From Cynocephalus volans (taxonomy: Eukaryota > Chordata > Mammalia > Dermoptera > Cynocephalidae), in the NCBI RefSeq assembly GCF_027409185.1, contig NC_084474.1:12951382-13015381 (forward strand): DNA of 64,000 bases. The letters are read 5' to 3'. Below the pieces are notes generated by a model. The model saw only the letters and a program-made list of their open reading frames with translations, was not told where the DNA came from and searched no databases. The position numbers were made by a program, and so were the translations under genes. Of this stretch, positions 38,055 to 48,640 are shown piece by piece (position 1 is the stretch's first letter; each line of letters starts with the position of its first letter).

Positions 38055-39380
38055 CTACCAGAGCTGAGACCAGAATCCTACAGGTGTGCAGAATCGGTCT
38101 TGTCTCTTGCACAAACCCCATCCTAAACCCTCCTGGGTTATATGTACATCTAACTCAAAAGGCTTAGTGGGGTTGGCCTCTTGTGAAGCCTGTACTTGCT
38201 GTGTTGCCCTTTTTGTAGCCTGATAAGCTTGTTCTGCTTCCTCAGTCCAATCCCAGAGGGCTCCTTTCTTTGTCAATACATATAGTGGGTGTGCCATTTG
38301 GGCCATATGGGGTACAAAAGCTCTCCAATACCCCAAAAGTCCCAAATATGTCCGTAGCTGAGGGTATGCCTGTTTCTTATCTATAATAGCTTCTGGGATG
38401 ACCCTTGTCTTACCTGACCAGACCCCTCCCGGGAATTTGACTGGCAGCCCAGGTCCTTGCACTTTGGCTCTGTTCACAGCCCAACCACATTGTTCCAAAT
38501 GACTTAGCAGTGTTGGAGCTGCCTGGGTTAAATCTGCAAGAGAATTAGAGGTTAGTAACACGTCATCAATGTATTAAAATATTGTAACCGTGCTGGGCCT
38601 AGTCCACTTGGCTAGGTCCCCAGCCACTAAACCATGACAGATGGTTGGGCTATGTAGATAACCTTGGGGCAATACTTGAAAGGTCCATTGTCTTCCTTCC
38701 CACGTGAAGGTGAACTGATCTTGGCTATCAGCCGAGATTGGAATAGAGAAAAAAGCATTTGCAAGGTCCGATACATAATGATAAGTCCCCAGCTGAGTCA
38801 TCAGCTGATCCATCAAATCGTGAACTGAAGGCACAGCTGCATGCAACTGAGGCACTACTTTGTTCAGTTCTCGATAATCTACAGTCATTCTCCAAGTACC
38901 ATCAGGCTTTTTCAGTGGCCGTATCAGAGCATTAAATGGGCTCTGAGCCAGACGAATAATGGCAACTTTCTCTAATTCCAATATAGTAGCACTTATCTCT
39001 GCATGTCCTCCTGGTGGGCGATACTGCTTTACATTAAGTACACATGTTGGCTTGGGTAACACCTGTGGGTCATGTTTAGCATATCCTCGAAACACAGACT
39101 TTACTGTCCGTCGCAGCTGAAACTCTCCAACTGTTGTTGGCAGGTGCAAACCATAAAGTACATCCATACCCAAGATGTATTCAGCTACGGGGGATATATA
39201 TACAGTATATACATGAGGAAGTAATCTTCCTATGTCCAATGGCAATGACACGGCTTTGACCTCAATCGTATGTCCTCCATAGCCATCTATACGAACTGTG
39301 GCCCCTGGAACCTTATCTGGATTGCCATATATCAGGCTACATTCTGCACCTGTATCCACCAGTGCCAAAACACGCTGCAC
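38055..39380 (-). pseudogene. ERV protease-reverse transcriptase region, interrupted before YIDD
   Basis: The frame 38574-39380 starts inside protease with the active-site motif LALVDTGAEC, then continues into RT (MTVDYRELNKVVP, DLANAFFSIPI, LPQGYLHSP). A TAA (minus strand, 38576-38574) sits directly before the catalytic YIDD (38573-38562). The following frame (38055-38561) holds the rest of RT (LGLLGYWRAFVPH). The break makes the polymerase non-functional. Confidence 0.85.
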
Positions 39381-39487
39381 ATTTTGTCCTCGACCAATAT
39401 ATTACCAATTCAACATGAGGCCTCTGGTCCTTGCCGGCTCCCAAAAGACGAGCACCTTGGCCTGTTCCCTAATCAAAATGGAATAGT

Positions 39488-40830
39488 TCATCGGCCTCCT
39501 CGGGAGCAACCAAAAAGTCTTAAATCCACTGAATGTATCTTGCTACCTGTTTCCGGATGTTTGGTAAAATGCTGCTCAGGGCGCAATTGCTGCCACAAGG
39601 CAAACAGAAATACATTTGGCTGCCGGTCAGTTTTCCATTTATCAACCCTTGCTGCAAGCAAGTCAAGCTGCATCTGCTCATGGCTAGTCTTGCTTGGTCC
39701 CTTTGGGATAAAATCTCAAGCATTTCTTGTGGGTTTGGTCTTAGCCACATCTATTTCACCCAAGCCGGCTATCATGATCATTACCTCATGCATAGGATGA
39801 CCAATGTATGGGGCCAGTATGGCCATCAGTGACTCAAAGGACGTTGATGGGGGCATTTTGCAGCCCTATGTCTCTCATGCTGCCTGTAAAATTTTCATTG
39901 TCCAGGCCACGAGTGTTCACATTAAACATGAACTGCCGCATCCCCAGCTCTAGAATTATTTGTACTAATTCAGCATATGTATGCCATTTACTAACAATCT
40001 TGGGCAATTCCCCAGCATTTGCCCACATGGTTCAGGCAGCTGCACTCACCCATTCCATCAAGGAGTGACTACCTTGCCCTTGTGCATATCTGTGGCTGTT
40101 CTTCAGCTGTTGCCTCAGGGATGGGTGTATAGAAATGGGGGCCAATTTCTCCATTTCCTCACCAGAACACATCACACTATCCACCCCTAGGTCCCATAAC
40201 TGCAACAGCCAAGCAGCCAGGGGCTCCCTATGTTTCTGCCTGAACTGTCTTCCCAAGTCAACCAGTTCAGTCTGGGTATATGGGACATAGGTGGTGAACC
40301 AGGTCACCTGTGGATCACCCACCGGTTGTCCATCCGGTCCCATAGGCTGCTCATGCTTCATTTTCTGATGCACAACAGGTCATGCCTGGAGACGCATGAT
40401 CTTCCCCAACTCACCACTGGGTTGGTCATCTTCCCTGGTGTGAGAGGCAGGAGTGGCCAGTCACTGCATGTCATCCTCCAGGACAATCATCCATGCTTCT
40501 AACAACTCTGCTTTCTGTCACAAATCTCAATCAGTTTGCAGCATAGTGATCAGCAGCCAGGCTCTGGTGAGCAGAAAAGTGGCCACCAGGCACCACATGC
40601 TCAAGCACAGCCATATTTCCTCCCCCTCCCATGGGGTTTTGCATTGTAGTACCTGGTCTATGCTGCCTTGCAGTACAGTGTGCAGCAACCAGATCCCAGT
40701 CAACAGGAAGACAGACATAGGGTGGAGCATATTTAAAAGCAGTCACATTTCCTCCTTCTTCCAAGGGCCTTCAGCTTCTGTACCTGCACAGAATCCTGTC
40801 ACAGATTATGCCAATTGTCAAGCCAGGGCT
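39488..40830 (-). pseudogene. ERV gag region, decayed
   Basis: The best-preserved piece is minus 40032-40373, with FRQKHREPLAAWLLQLWDLG and SGEEMEKLAPIS. These resemble the gag capsid region of ERV-L-type elements. Other fragments (39834-40028, 39488-39750) are in different frames. No full gag frame exists. Confidence 0.65.
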
Positions 40831-40840
40831 AATGTCGGAT

Positions 40841-40857
40841 TCCTGCCGACTACGCCA
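40841..40857 (-). promoter_or_regulatory. ERV primer-binding site (tRNA-Ser)
   Basis: The plus-strand sequence TCCTGCCGACTACGCCA equals the 3' end of mammalian tRNA-Ser(AGA-type) including CCA. It is separated by 2 nt (GT) from the 5' LTR start TGTTGGG. Its position and spacing are as expected for a retroviral PBS read on the minus strand. Confidence 0.85.
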
Positions 40858-40859
40858 GT

Positions 40860-41236
40860 TGTTGGGCTCTTTTAACTGCCCATAATCCTGCTGACTGGGG
40901 TAATTGTAGAGCTAGGTCTGGGTCTGGAGCTCACAGACCCCTCAAGCCTATTCACAGACTGGGTCACAAACCCTTCACATGCCAGGCTGGGTCACCAGAC
41001 CCCTAACATGCAGGTCTATGAGCTAGGTAACTGGCAAACAGGTCCTTGGAAGCTGTAGGTTGGAGAACATGGCCATGCAGGGTGGATGCCCAAGACACAT
41101 ACGCCAGCCAAGTCTTGGCACTGTGCATGCACCCGAACTCCACCCACACAAAACTCATTTACAAAGAATGTGCTGCACCACCCCCAGTGGGACCTAAGGT
41201 GAGGGGACCTGATTAAATTATTTCATTTTCCCAACA
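40860..41236 (-). repeat. ERV 5' LTR
   Basis: A 377-bp partner of the LTR at 35748. It has one fewer internal 29-bp unit and many substitutions, so the provirus is old. Confidence 0.9.
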
Positions 41237-41314
41237 GTACTTCAAAAAGGTCGTGGAAAGATTTGTACTATTTTTCAATTCTATTTTTCCACAAACTTTT
41301 TAAAGTACCCGGAT
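41237..41314 (-). mobile_element. Short palindromic MITE, mariner-like (copy 2), ERV inserted at its edge
   Basis: The sequence from GTACTTCAAAAAGG to CTTTTTAAAGTACCC has inverted ends and matches copy 1 at 19143-19210 in reverse complement. The missing left tip GGGTACT is found at 35741-35747, on the far side of the ERV. The ERV therefore split the MITE and duplicated GTACT. Confidence 0.65.
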
Positions 41315-41319
41315 ATACA

Positions 41320-43060
41320 TTTGAAAATGTAATTTCGTTACACCTTGAATAATTTAATGAGGGTGCAGTTTTAACAAATGTAAATGGAAGGGAAATCCGT
41401 TTCTCCCCCGCCTCCCTGCGCACTCATCTTCCTTCTTCCTTTTCTTCATTCTCTCCTCCCTCTTCTTTAGAAGTACCACGTGCACACATTTTATGTATAG
41501 CACTGTGATACCACTCCACACTTAGCTGCTATTTTCCTTCAGAAGACAGCAGTGTACTCCACAGGCTGCACGGCACACTGGAGGCTCGCACCTGTCCCCC
41601 ACCTCTGGTACAGGGACACAAGTGGGCAGAGTAGTCTCTCCCTTGGTGAGCAGTCCAGGGTGACTGGGACCCTGTGGGGCAACACACTTTTTTCCTTTAC
41701 CAACTTGCAGCACATTTTCCTCTTTCTGCAATAAAAAAATGCATGTACTGACCGAGACCCTCATGAAGGTTGTGCATGTCCTCCCACATCGTGGAAGGAC
41801 ACTCTGCACTGTGTACGCCTTTCACCCTTTGATAGGGCCCTGGACACTTGGTCCACAGCTTCATAGTTCCCAAGACTTCTTGGGGAATAGGAATCAGGCT
41901 TTCCAGCTTATGGCCTCTGAAATAAGTACATTTCATACGTGCTCACTTCATGTGAGTTAGTTAGCCGTGCTTAACGTCGGTAAAAAGTAAAACCTAAGGG
42001 AGTAATACTTACTGGGAGTCTCAAGGAATTTTAACACTGATCACCCAGGACTGTTGACCACTAAAGTATGACAAGAACTAGGTTCGCTTGCTTTTTGGGT
42101 CTTTTCCTGATGTCCTTTCTTAGATAATCCCAAGGAAAATGCCAATCTTTTTTTTTTTTTTTTTTAAAAAGATGACCAGTAAGGGGATCTTAACCCTTGG
42201 CTTAGTGTTGTCAGCACCATGCTCACCCAAGTGAGACATGGGCAGGCCCCAGAAAATGCTAATCTTGTACTGAGGATCAGTTTACTTCTTAGTCTGAAGA
42301 CAGGACATCTGCCTGAGAGAGAGACTTCCTCCACTTGCCCTCACCAGTTTCTTTCTGGTGCTTTATGCTGCCACCTCCTCAAGTCGCTGTCCTTCCCTCT
42401 CTTCCCTTCCCTGTGACTCTGGCCTGGGAAGGTCTCTCCTCTGCCTGTGTATCCGCCTTCTCTCATCATCACACCTGCTGGTCAGTTGCTAGGGAAGACT
42501 CTAGTCTTAAGTCAACCTTGGAACTGGTCTTGTTTTGTGCCAACTCTGTGGTCTCAGGGCAGAGGCTGCCTGGCCCACATCAGTTCCCTTTAAACTCATC
42601 AACCAGAATTGTGTCATTTGCTGTTTCACAGCTTGTGTCGCTTGTCAACTTATGCCTGAGTTTCGGTTTGAGTGCTTCCTATATTCAGGTAACTTTTCAG
42701 GCAATATTAACTGACACACTCTACCCGTCCTAGCTAGACACCAGTCCTGCTCATCTTCTAGACTCTCTGTGACTCAGTTTCTCCATCAATCAAGCACTCA
42801 TCTTCCCTTCTGTATCTATCCCACTACCCACCACCCCAGCTTTGGTCTTCTACAATATTCTAATTTATAAAATTATAAAAATCTTTAAATGTTCTAATTT
42901 ATAACTTTCATGACATTTTTGGTTACATGTAACAGTAAATCCAAACCAAATTTGCTTAAGTAACAGTGATCTTATTGATGGACACAAGTAATATGTTTAC
43001 AAGTAAGACCTGCTTCAAGCATTGTTGGATCTAGGGGCTCAACAGTGTTCCCAGGATCAC
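41320..43060. other. Noncoding, nothing assigned
   Basis: No gene is supported. There is a T-run at about 42148-42165. Open frames such as 42335-42733 start from an ordinary ATG but lack any recognisable family or codon structure. Confidence 0.35.
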
Positions 43061-43072
43061 ATTTTTCTCTTT

Positions 43073-43097
43073 CCATATATATATATATATATATACA
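43073..43097. repeat. (TA)n microsatellite
   Basis: About twelve TA dinucleotides in tandem. Confidence 0.95.
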
Positions 43098-43639
43098 GGC
43101 TCTGTTTCCTTGGAGGTGGATCCACTTTTAGATTCCATATAGAGGCAAAATGACTAAAGTGGCTCTAACACCGTCATGGCCTGAGAGAGTCAGGTCCGGG
43201 GAAATGACTCCCTGCCTCTTTCCTGGAGGCTCCAGTAAAATCCTGAGTGCGTTTTGTGGACTCTGTGTGGTCACATGCCGGCCACTGATCCAAGCACTAA
43301 GCAGGGGAATGGTTTCTCTGATCAGGTCTGAGTCTCATGGAGAAGGATTTGGACTGATAATTGAGGGAGAAGATGGTTTTCTATAGAGAAATAGGATAGA
43401 ATCAATTACCAGAAGAAGAGTGAATGGATATTGGGTGGCAAAACAAAACAAAACAAACAAACCAGTAAAAACAAAGCAGGCATTCACTTGAAGATCATCA
43501 TTTCCAAGAAGAGAAATTAAGTTTTAATAGTGAAGCTGAAAAGAGTGAAATTTTAATAGGAGTTTAATGATTTTGATTTTTTAAATTTGTTGAGACTTGT
43601 TTTGTGGCCTAACATTAATAGTAGTTTTAATGGTGACAT

Positions 43640-44095
43640 TTTCAAAGTACAGTTTGAAAGTCACATAGTAAGTGGCTGAGCTGGGACTTGAAATCTGTTC
43701 CATCCCAGATCTAGTGGACTTGAAGACGTCGCTGTGCTGCCTTCCCCGTAGAGAGGTAAGGAATAGAAAGAAAAGGTATGTGTAAAGTATCTAATACAGT
43801 GTTCGGCACATTACAGGCACTCAGTTTCCTCTCCTGTGTAAATGGGAATGATAGTACCTGGCTCAGGGTCAATGAGAGATTTAAGTGTGATAATAGAAGT
43901 AAAACAGCATGAGATCTGGCCCATGATAATCTTCTGTGTTAGCTGCTGTGTCCCTTGAGCTGGCTGTTATTATCTCAGGTACACAGATGTAGAAAGCAGT
44001 GCTCAGGTCACAGATGGTAGACGCTGGGTTGGAATCCAGCTCTGTCCAATCTCAAAGGCCCACTTTCTTCGGTTTTCCTCCCTGCTGGCCTCACC
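43640..44095. repeat. MIR/L2 fragments cluster
   Basis: Reverse MIR-like pieces ('gtcacatagtaagtggctgagctgggacttgaaatc', 43660-43740; 'caggtcacagatggtagacgctgggttggaatcc', 44003-44040) flank a forward piece ('cagtgttcggcacattacaggcactca', then 'taaatgggaatgatagtacct', 43797-43860). All are diverged. Confidence 0.6.
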
Positions 44096-44749
44096 GTGCA
44101 GCACCCAGATGCCTAACTACTCCTCTTGGCTTTGGAGCAGATCTACCATTTCACAGCCCACGCTACTCAGGTGTGTAGAAACCTAACACTGTTTATTTCT
44201 CTACAACTGAACTTAATTCAAAGTCCCCATTTGCACTGATGGCATCTTCTTGACAGCTTGGCTGCTTGTTATGCCAAACACAGTCTCTGCTGGGTAAATA
44301 CTGGTGATGGCTCCTCCTCCTTCTGCCTGGGGGCTCCAGCAGTCACAGTGCAGGGGAGGTGGCACTTCTCTGCTGGCGACTTCGTGTGCTTCTAGCCCCG
44401 CTGTGTCCCCTTCTGAAGCCTTCACCTCCCTTTCTGTTCTCCAGTGGATGTCTGTTCTTTTGTCCCAACTTCAGCTGCTTCCATCCCCCTCTCTGTGGCA
44501 CAAGAACTTTTGGTCACCCTGCTGTGTCCCCTGGGGACTGTCTGAGGCTTTTCTTTAAACCCTAAAAACACTTGCTGTCATTTTTAGCCCAAGTTTTCAA
44601 ATGGGAATTGGGTCTCAAGTGTGTTCTCACAGGGGGGTTGACAAGGCGGTGGGCAGGTCTGAGCAGATTGTAGAAGCTGAGAGCTTTTAAAAGGGCAAAT
44701 CCCAAAGAGGTAGCCAGGGCCGGACTGGGTCAGACCTGTGACGGGGACA

Positions 44750-45230
44750 AACTTTGACAGCAGCACGGTGGGGGCATGGGGCAAGCAGGAGTTGCTAGGG
44801 GAGGTGAGGAAAGCAAGAGTGCGGGATGGAGCCCCAGCGTCCTAGAAGCCTGGAAACTGTCCGCTGAGTGCCCCGTGCCCGTCAGAGCCTCCGCCCTGGT
44901 GAGTGCTGGGAGCGTCCCCGACAGCACCCCGGCCCGCTGCTGCTCTTCCATTTGTCGCTCGGATTGTTGCTTGACGGGCCTCGAGGACTTGACGCCTGCA
45001 CGTGCGCAGCCGATCTGCAGCCGCAGGACGAAGGGACGCCTGGGCGGCCTCTGCAGCTCTGCCTCGCCCGGCCTCCTCCTGCTGCTCCGCTCCTCAGACT
45101 CCGGTCGCCTCGGCCTCCCCAGCGCCGATCTCTGTCTCCCTGACTCAGCAGACCTGCTGCACTCTGCTTGCTGACTCAGCAGACCTGCTGCACTCTGCTT
45201 GCACTGTCCTCTCGTAAGTCTTCAGAGTAC
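44750..45230 (+). other. Short orphan GC/CpG-rich patch
   Basis: The sequence is richer in GC and CpG than its flanks (for example 44980-45130). It ends with duplicated Maf/AP-1-type sites. Overlapping frames on the plus strand are open but show no family features. It could be a promoter or enhancer of an unannotated noncoding RNA, or simply a GC-rich island. Confidence 0.4.
45140..45201 (+). promoter_or_regulatory. 31-bp tandem duplication carrying TGACTCAGCA and a perfect T-MARE
   Basis: Two identical 31-bp units (45140-45170, 45171-45201) each carry TGACTCAGCA, an AP-1/NF-E2-type site. The junction creates the full 13-bp palindrome TGCTGACTCAGCA (45169-45181), the Maf recognition element. 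Regulatory function is inferred. Confidence 0.55.
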
Positions 45231-45324
45231 TTTGTGCCTGCTGATACATGGTGGTCATTTGCTTATTTTCTGATCTCTCCTCAGTAGAAAGTAACCTCCG
45301 TGGGAGCTGATATCGTCTCTTTGG

Positions 45325-45410
45325 ATTGCTGTGATATATTTAGCTTCGAGAATAGCGTGTGGCATACAGCAGGCACTCAACCAATATTCGTTCAATGAGT
45401 ACACGGGTGC
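45325..45410 (+). repeat. L2 LINE 3' end fragment
   Basis: 'agcttcgagaatagcgtgtggcatacagcaggcactcaaccaatattcgttcaatgag' follows the L2 3' end pattern. Confidence 0.6.
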
Positions 45411-45602
45411 GTGAACGGAGGGGGTCGGCGGGTCGCTTTTCTGCCTCTCCGGCTGCTTTTTGCTCAGGTTGTTGGGAGGGGTGTGAGTGTGATGCAGACT
45501 CAGGCAGGCGGCTCCAGGAGCTCTTTCCTTTACCCTCTTTGCTGGGACTCACCATTCCACTTGTGCACTACAGATGTTCCGAAGGCCAAACTGGACTGAT
45601 TA

Positions 45603-45755
45603 TCTTCCTCTTTTCTATTCTCAAGTTTGCCTTCCTTAGGTTTTCCCTGTCTGAAAAATTAATAGCACATACGTGCTTTACTGTATTCATGATAAATTTC
45701 TTGCTCTCCTGAGCTTGAGCTTATTCTTTCAGCTACAACGTTAATTGAAATTTTT
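45603..45755 (+). repeat. Direct repeat copy 1 (partner 46421-46573)
   Basis: About 150 bp in the same orientation as the partner, with few substitutions. Shared blocks include AAGTTTGCCTTCCTTAGG and GTATTCATGATAAATTTCTT. No repeat family is recognised. Confidence 0.85.
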
Positions 45756-45759
45756 TTTT

Positions 45760-46415
45760 TGCTTCTGCTATGTGTCAGACACTGTCCTGGGTGCTGAGTA
45801 GTAAAAGCACTGGCCCCCCTGAGCTTAAATTCCAGACAGAGAGATACACAGGTAGGGAGGTGCTGCTACAGTGTGCTACGTGCACAATGCAGGCAAAAAC
45901 AAGACACAGACGTAATAGAAAGGTCACTTCCCCACATTCTCTCACTTCTCTGACTCTTCCCATCCACGGTCCTGAGGCTTCAGGAATTCCTAGTCATCTC
46001 TGTTATGCAGCTCAGACATCTCCTGGTCACAGGTCGTTGCCCCGCCTCTATGTTTCTCTAGCAAGTTCTTTATATTCACAGCTACTGTAATACTTACTGT
46101 TCTTTAGGATAGAATCATGGCTTGTCTCTTCAGTCAAATCACAAGCACAGTGCCTAGCATGTCATAGATACTGACAGAAAGAATAGGCAGACTCAACATG
46201 CCATTTTCCTCGTGTAGGACCAACATCTCAGCCCCCCCTGTAGATCTACATGAGGACAGGGTATCAGTTGGCCCTACACGAGGACAAGGGTATCAGTGGT
46301 GGTTATATCTTGTATATCACCAGTGCGTGAGAATATTTTTAAAATATTGCTTAAAAGCACCTTACAGATCCCTGAAAAAATACAAATTGGCCTGAAGTTT
46401 TGTATGGTTAAAGTC
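45760..46415. other. Spacer between direct repeats, partly old repeat
   Basis: The beginning ('gctatgtgtcagacactgtcctgggtgctgag...gagcttaaattccagacag', 45768-45845) resembles a common ancient L2/MIR-era repeat. Around 46145-46170 a short L2-like tail occurs. No gene is supported. Confidence 0.4.
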
Positions 46416-46420
46416 AACTG

Positions 46421-46573
46421 TCTTCCTTTTTTCTATTCTTAAGTTTGCCTTCCTTAGGTATTCCCTGTCTGAAAAAATAATAGCATATTCTTGCTTTCCT
46501 GTATTCATGATAAATTTCTTGCTCTCCTGAGCTTGAGCTTATTCTTTCAACTACAACATTAACTGAAAGTTTT
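46421..46573 (+). repeat. Direct repeat copy 2 (partner 45603-45755)
   Basis: Offset from copy 1 by 818 bp; about nine of ten bases agree by eye. Consistent with a local tandem duplication or an unnamed repeat inserted twice. Confidence 0.85.
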
Positions 46574-46865
46574 GATAGATGCAATCCAAGCATACCAATG
46601 ACCCTCAGCAAAGAGGAGGCCATCAGGGAAGTTCTACCATAAGACTTCTGTTTTGATTATTGACAACTTAGCTGCTATAATTATTCCTTAATTCTTCATC
46701 TCTTTTTTAGAGTCTTTTCCTTATCTGTAAGTCTTTTTCTTGTGCTAATTTTTGGATGAATATATTATAGTACTTCAGTATTTGAAAGTTCTCAGTAAAA
46801 TGTACTAAAACGTAAAGGGAAAACAGCTATCAAATAATGTCAGATAAAAAGATATTTCACTGTGG

Positions 46866-46953
46866 CGACTGGTCGGTTAGCTCACATGGGAGAGTGAGAG
46901 GCTGAGAGCACCAAGATCAAGGATTTGGATCCCTGGACTGCCCAGCCACAAAA
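46866..46953 (+). mobile_element. tRNA-derived SINE, CYN-like monomer
   Basis: An A-box-like GGTTAGCTCACATGGGAG is followed by a B-box-like GGATTTGGATCCC, ending GCCCAGCCACAAAAA. Flanking TTCACTGTGG and TTCACTATGG are imperfect target duplications. It is diverged from the dimeric copies at 51.1 and 61.5 kb. Confidence 0.65.
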
Positions 46954-47249
46954 ATTCACTATGGTCCTTTTTTTTCCCCTTTTTCTTTTCATTTTCACTA
47001 TGTTATGAATTTTACTTATAGCAGAAATTAAGAGTTTTCTTATAAACAAACCCAAACCAATCAGAAAATGTGGTAGAGACATCTCATTTATAACAACAAC
47101 CCAAACAATATGCTGTATAGGAATGAACTTCATAAGAAATACACAGGGACTATATGAAGAATACTTTAGATACTATTTTGGGAAATGAAAGAGAATTCAA
47201 ACAAATGGGAAATATGCCTTTTTTTGAGAAGAAAAGTACATATTAATTT

Positions 47250-48640
47250 TTGAAAGCTTTATTGAGGAATAACTGACTTGCAATTAACTGCACACATCTG
47301 AAGTGTACCACTGTATAAGTTTTGAAATATGCATACTCTTGTGAAACCATCACCACAATTAAGACAATAAAAATATTCATACAACCTAGAAGTTTCCATA
47401 TGCTTCTTTTTAGCATTCTTTTTCACCCCTCCCCCTCATCCCCAAGCAACCACTAGTCTGCTTCCATCACTATAGATTTGATTGTGATTTCTGGAGTTTT
47501 ATACAGATGGAATTGCATAGTGTACGCTATTCTGTGGTCTGGCTTGTGGAGTACACTAACATTTATAAAGCAAATGTATTTCACAGGGCCTAGTTTCCAA
47601 AGCCCTCCAGTTTCAGGTTTAGCCTAACTTTTAAAAATTACATGTAGAAATGGTAACCTCGCAAAAGACAGGAAACTTTCCCCAGGCTAAAGTCTCTGTT
47701 GTGTATATAGAACTGTAACACAGCAAAGTTGCTGGCTGTCAAGGACAGATGCCCTTGAGAACAGGTTAACCTACTGATTGATATGTTAAGAAAGTTGCCT
47801 TCTTGTATGTAAAAATACTGAGGAAACTGCTGCAGGAAAACAGTATTTGCTAAGAACAAGCTTTTGTTGGTGGATCACTTAACCTTTTGCAAATTGCATT
47901 ATGGAATGTCACTTTGTTATTTCACTGATGTTACCAGCTTCTATTGTTAAACTATACTTAACCATAACTTTATCTATGTTCCTTTTTCTGTAACTTTCTG
48001 GCCTGGAGAATAAATACTGAGACAGAACCCCAGTTCAGTGTTAATTTCCCAAAGGAGGAATGCCTCTCTCTTGAGGGTTCTGGGAAGTTAGCCCCTTTGG
48101 GGTGTTTCACTGCTCAGAGGAAATGGGCTTTGAGTAATCCTTTGCATCTCTGTCACCCAGGGGAGAGAGGTGGCAAATCCATGTGAGGACAAAGAGAGTG
48201 CAACACTGGCTAGCCTGAGATCCATACATATAATTGTATGTATCAGTAGTTCATTCCTCTTTTATGTTAAATAGTATTCCATTGTGTGGATAAACCACAA
48301 TTTGTTTATTTGTTCATCTATCATTGGACATTTGGGTTGATTCTAGTTTTGGGCAATAGGCAGTCATGTACAAGTTTTGAATAGACTGCTATTGTCTTTT
48401 CTCTAGGGTAAGTAGATATGAGTGGATGGCTGGGTCACAAGATAGTATATATTTAAGTTTTTAAGAAACTGACAAACTGTTTTTCAAAGTAGTCACACCA
48501 TGTTTCATTTCCAGAATACGAGAGTTCTAATTCCTCTACATTCTTACCAACACTTGATATGGATAGTTGTTTCCTGGCCATTTTAATAGGTATGTAGTGG
48601 TATCTCATCATGGTTTTAATTGTTTTATTTTGATGTTTAA
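47250..48640 (-). mobile_element. Old L1M-type 3' region, interrupted by a solo LTR
   Basis: Antisense L1 text ('ctttattgaggaataactg', 'gtgaaaccatcaccacaatt', 'ggtctggct') resumes after the LTR with 'tgtatgtatcagtagttcattcc' and 'tgggttgattctagttttgg'. Confidence 0.7.
47545..48205 (+). mobile_element. 661-bp solo LTR with 6-bp TSD CTGGCT, family unknown
   Basis: It begins TGTGGAGTACACTAACA and ends AGAGTGCAACA, with TG...CA termini. It is flanked by exact CTGGCT copies (47539-47544, 48206-48211), and L1 sequence continues on both sides. AATAAA (48009-48014) gives plus orientation. A 6-bp duplication is typical of class II-type ERVs, but the family is not identified. Confidence 0.75.

Larger units (their letters stand above)
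35748..41236 (-). mobile_element. Full-length class III-like ERV, env-less, tRNA-Ser primer site, TSD GTACT
   Basis: The element spans 5,489 bp with LTRs at 35748-36141 (3') and 40860-41236 (5'). Both have perfect TGTTGGG...CCCAACA termini. The flanks GTACT (35743-35747 and 41237-41241) are an exact 5-bp duplication. The primer-binding site (40841-40857) is complementary to the tRNA-Ser 3' end. The polypurine tract lies next to the 3' LTR (about 36142-36150). Gag, protease, RT, RNase H and integrase regions follow in order on the minus strand. Only about 250 bp separates integrase from the polypurine tract, so env is missing. Gag and integrase style resemble ERV-L/HERV-S. Stops and frameshifts make it defective. 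Confidence 0.9.

Noticed and set aside
42335-42733. 132-codon plus-strand frame
   Set aside because: No domain, no codon bias and no splice context; surrounded by noncoding sequence.
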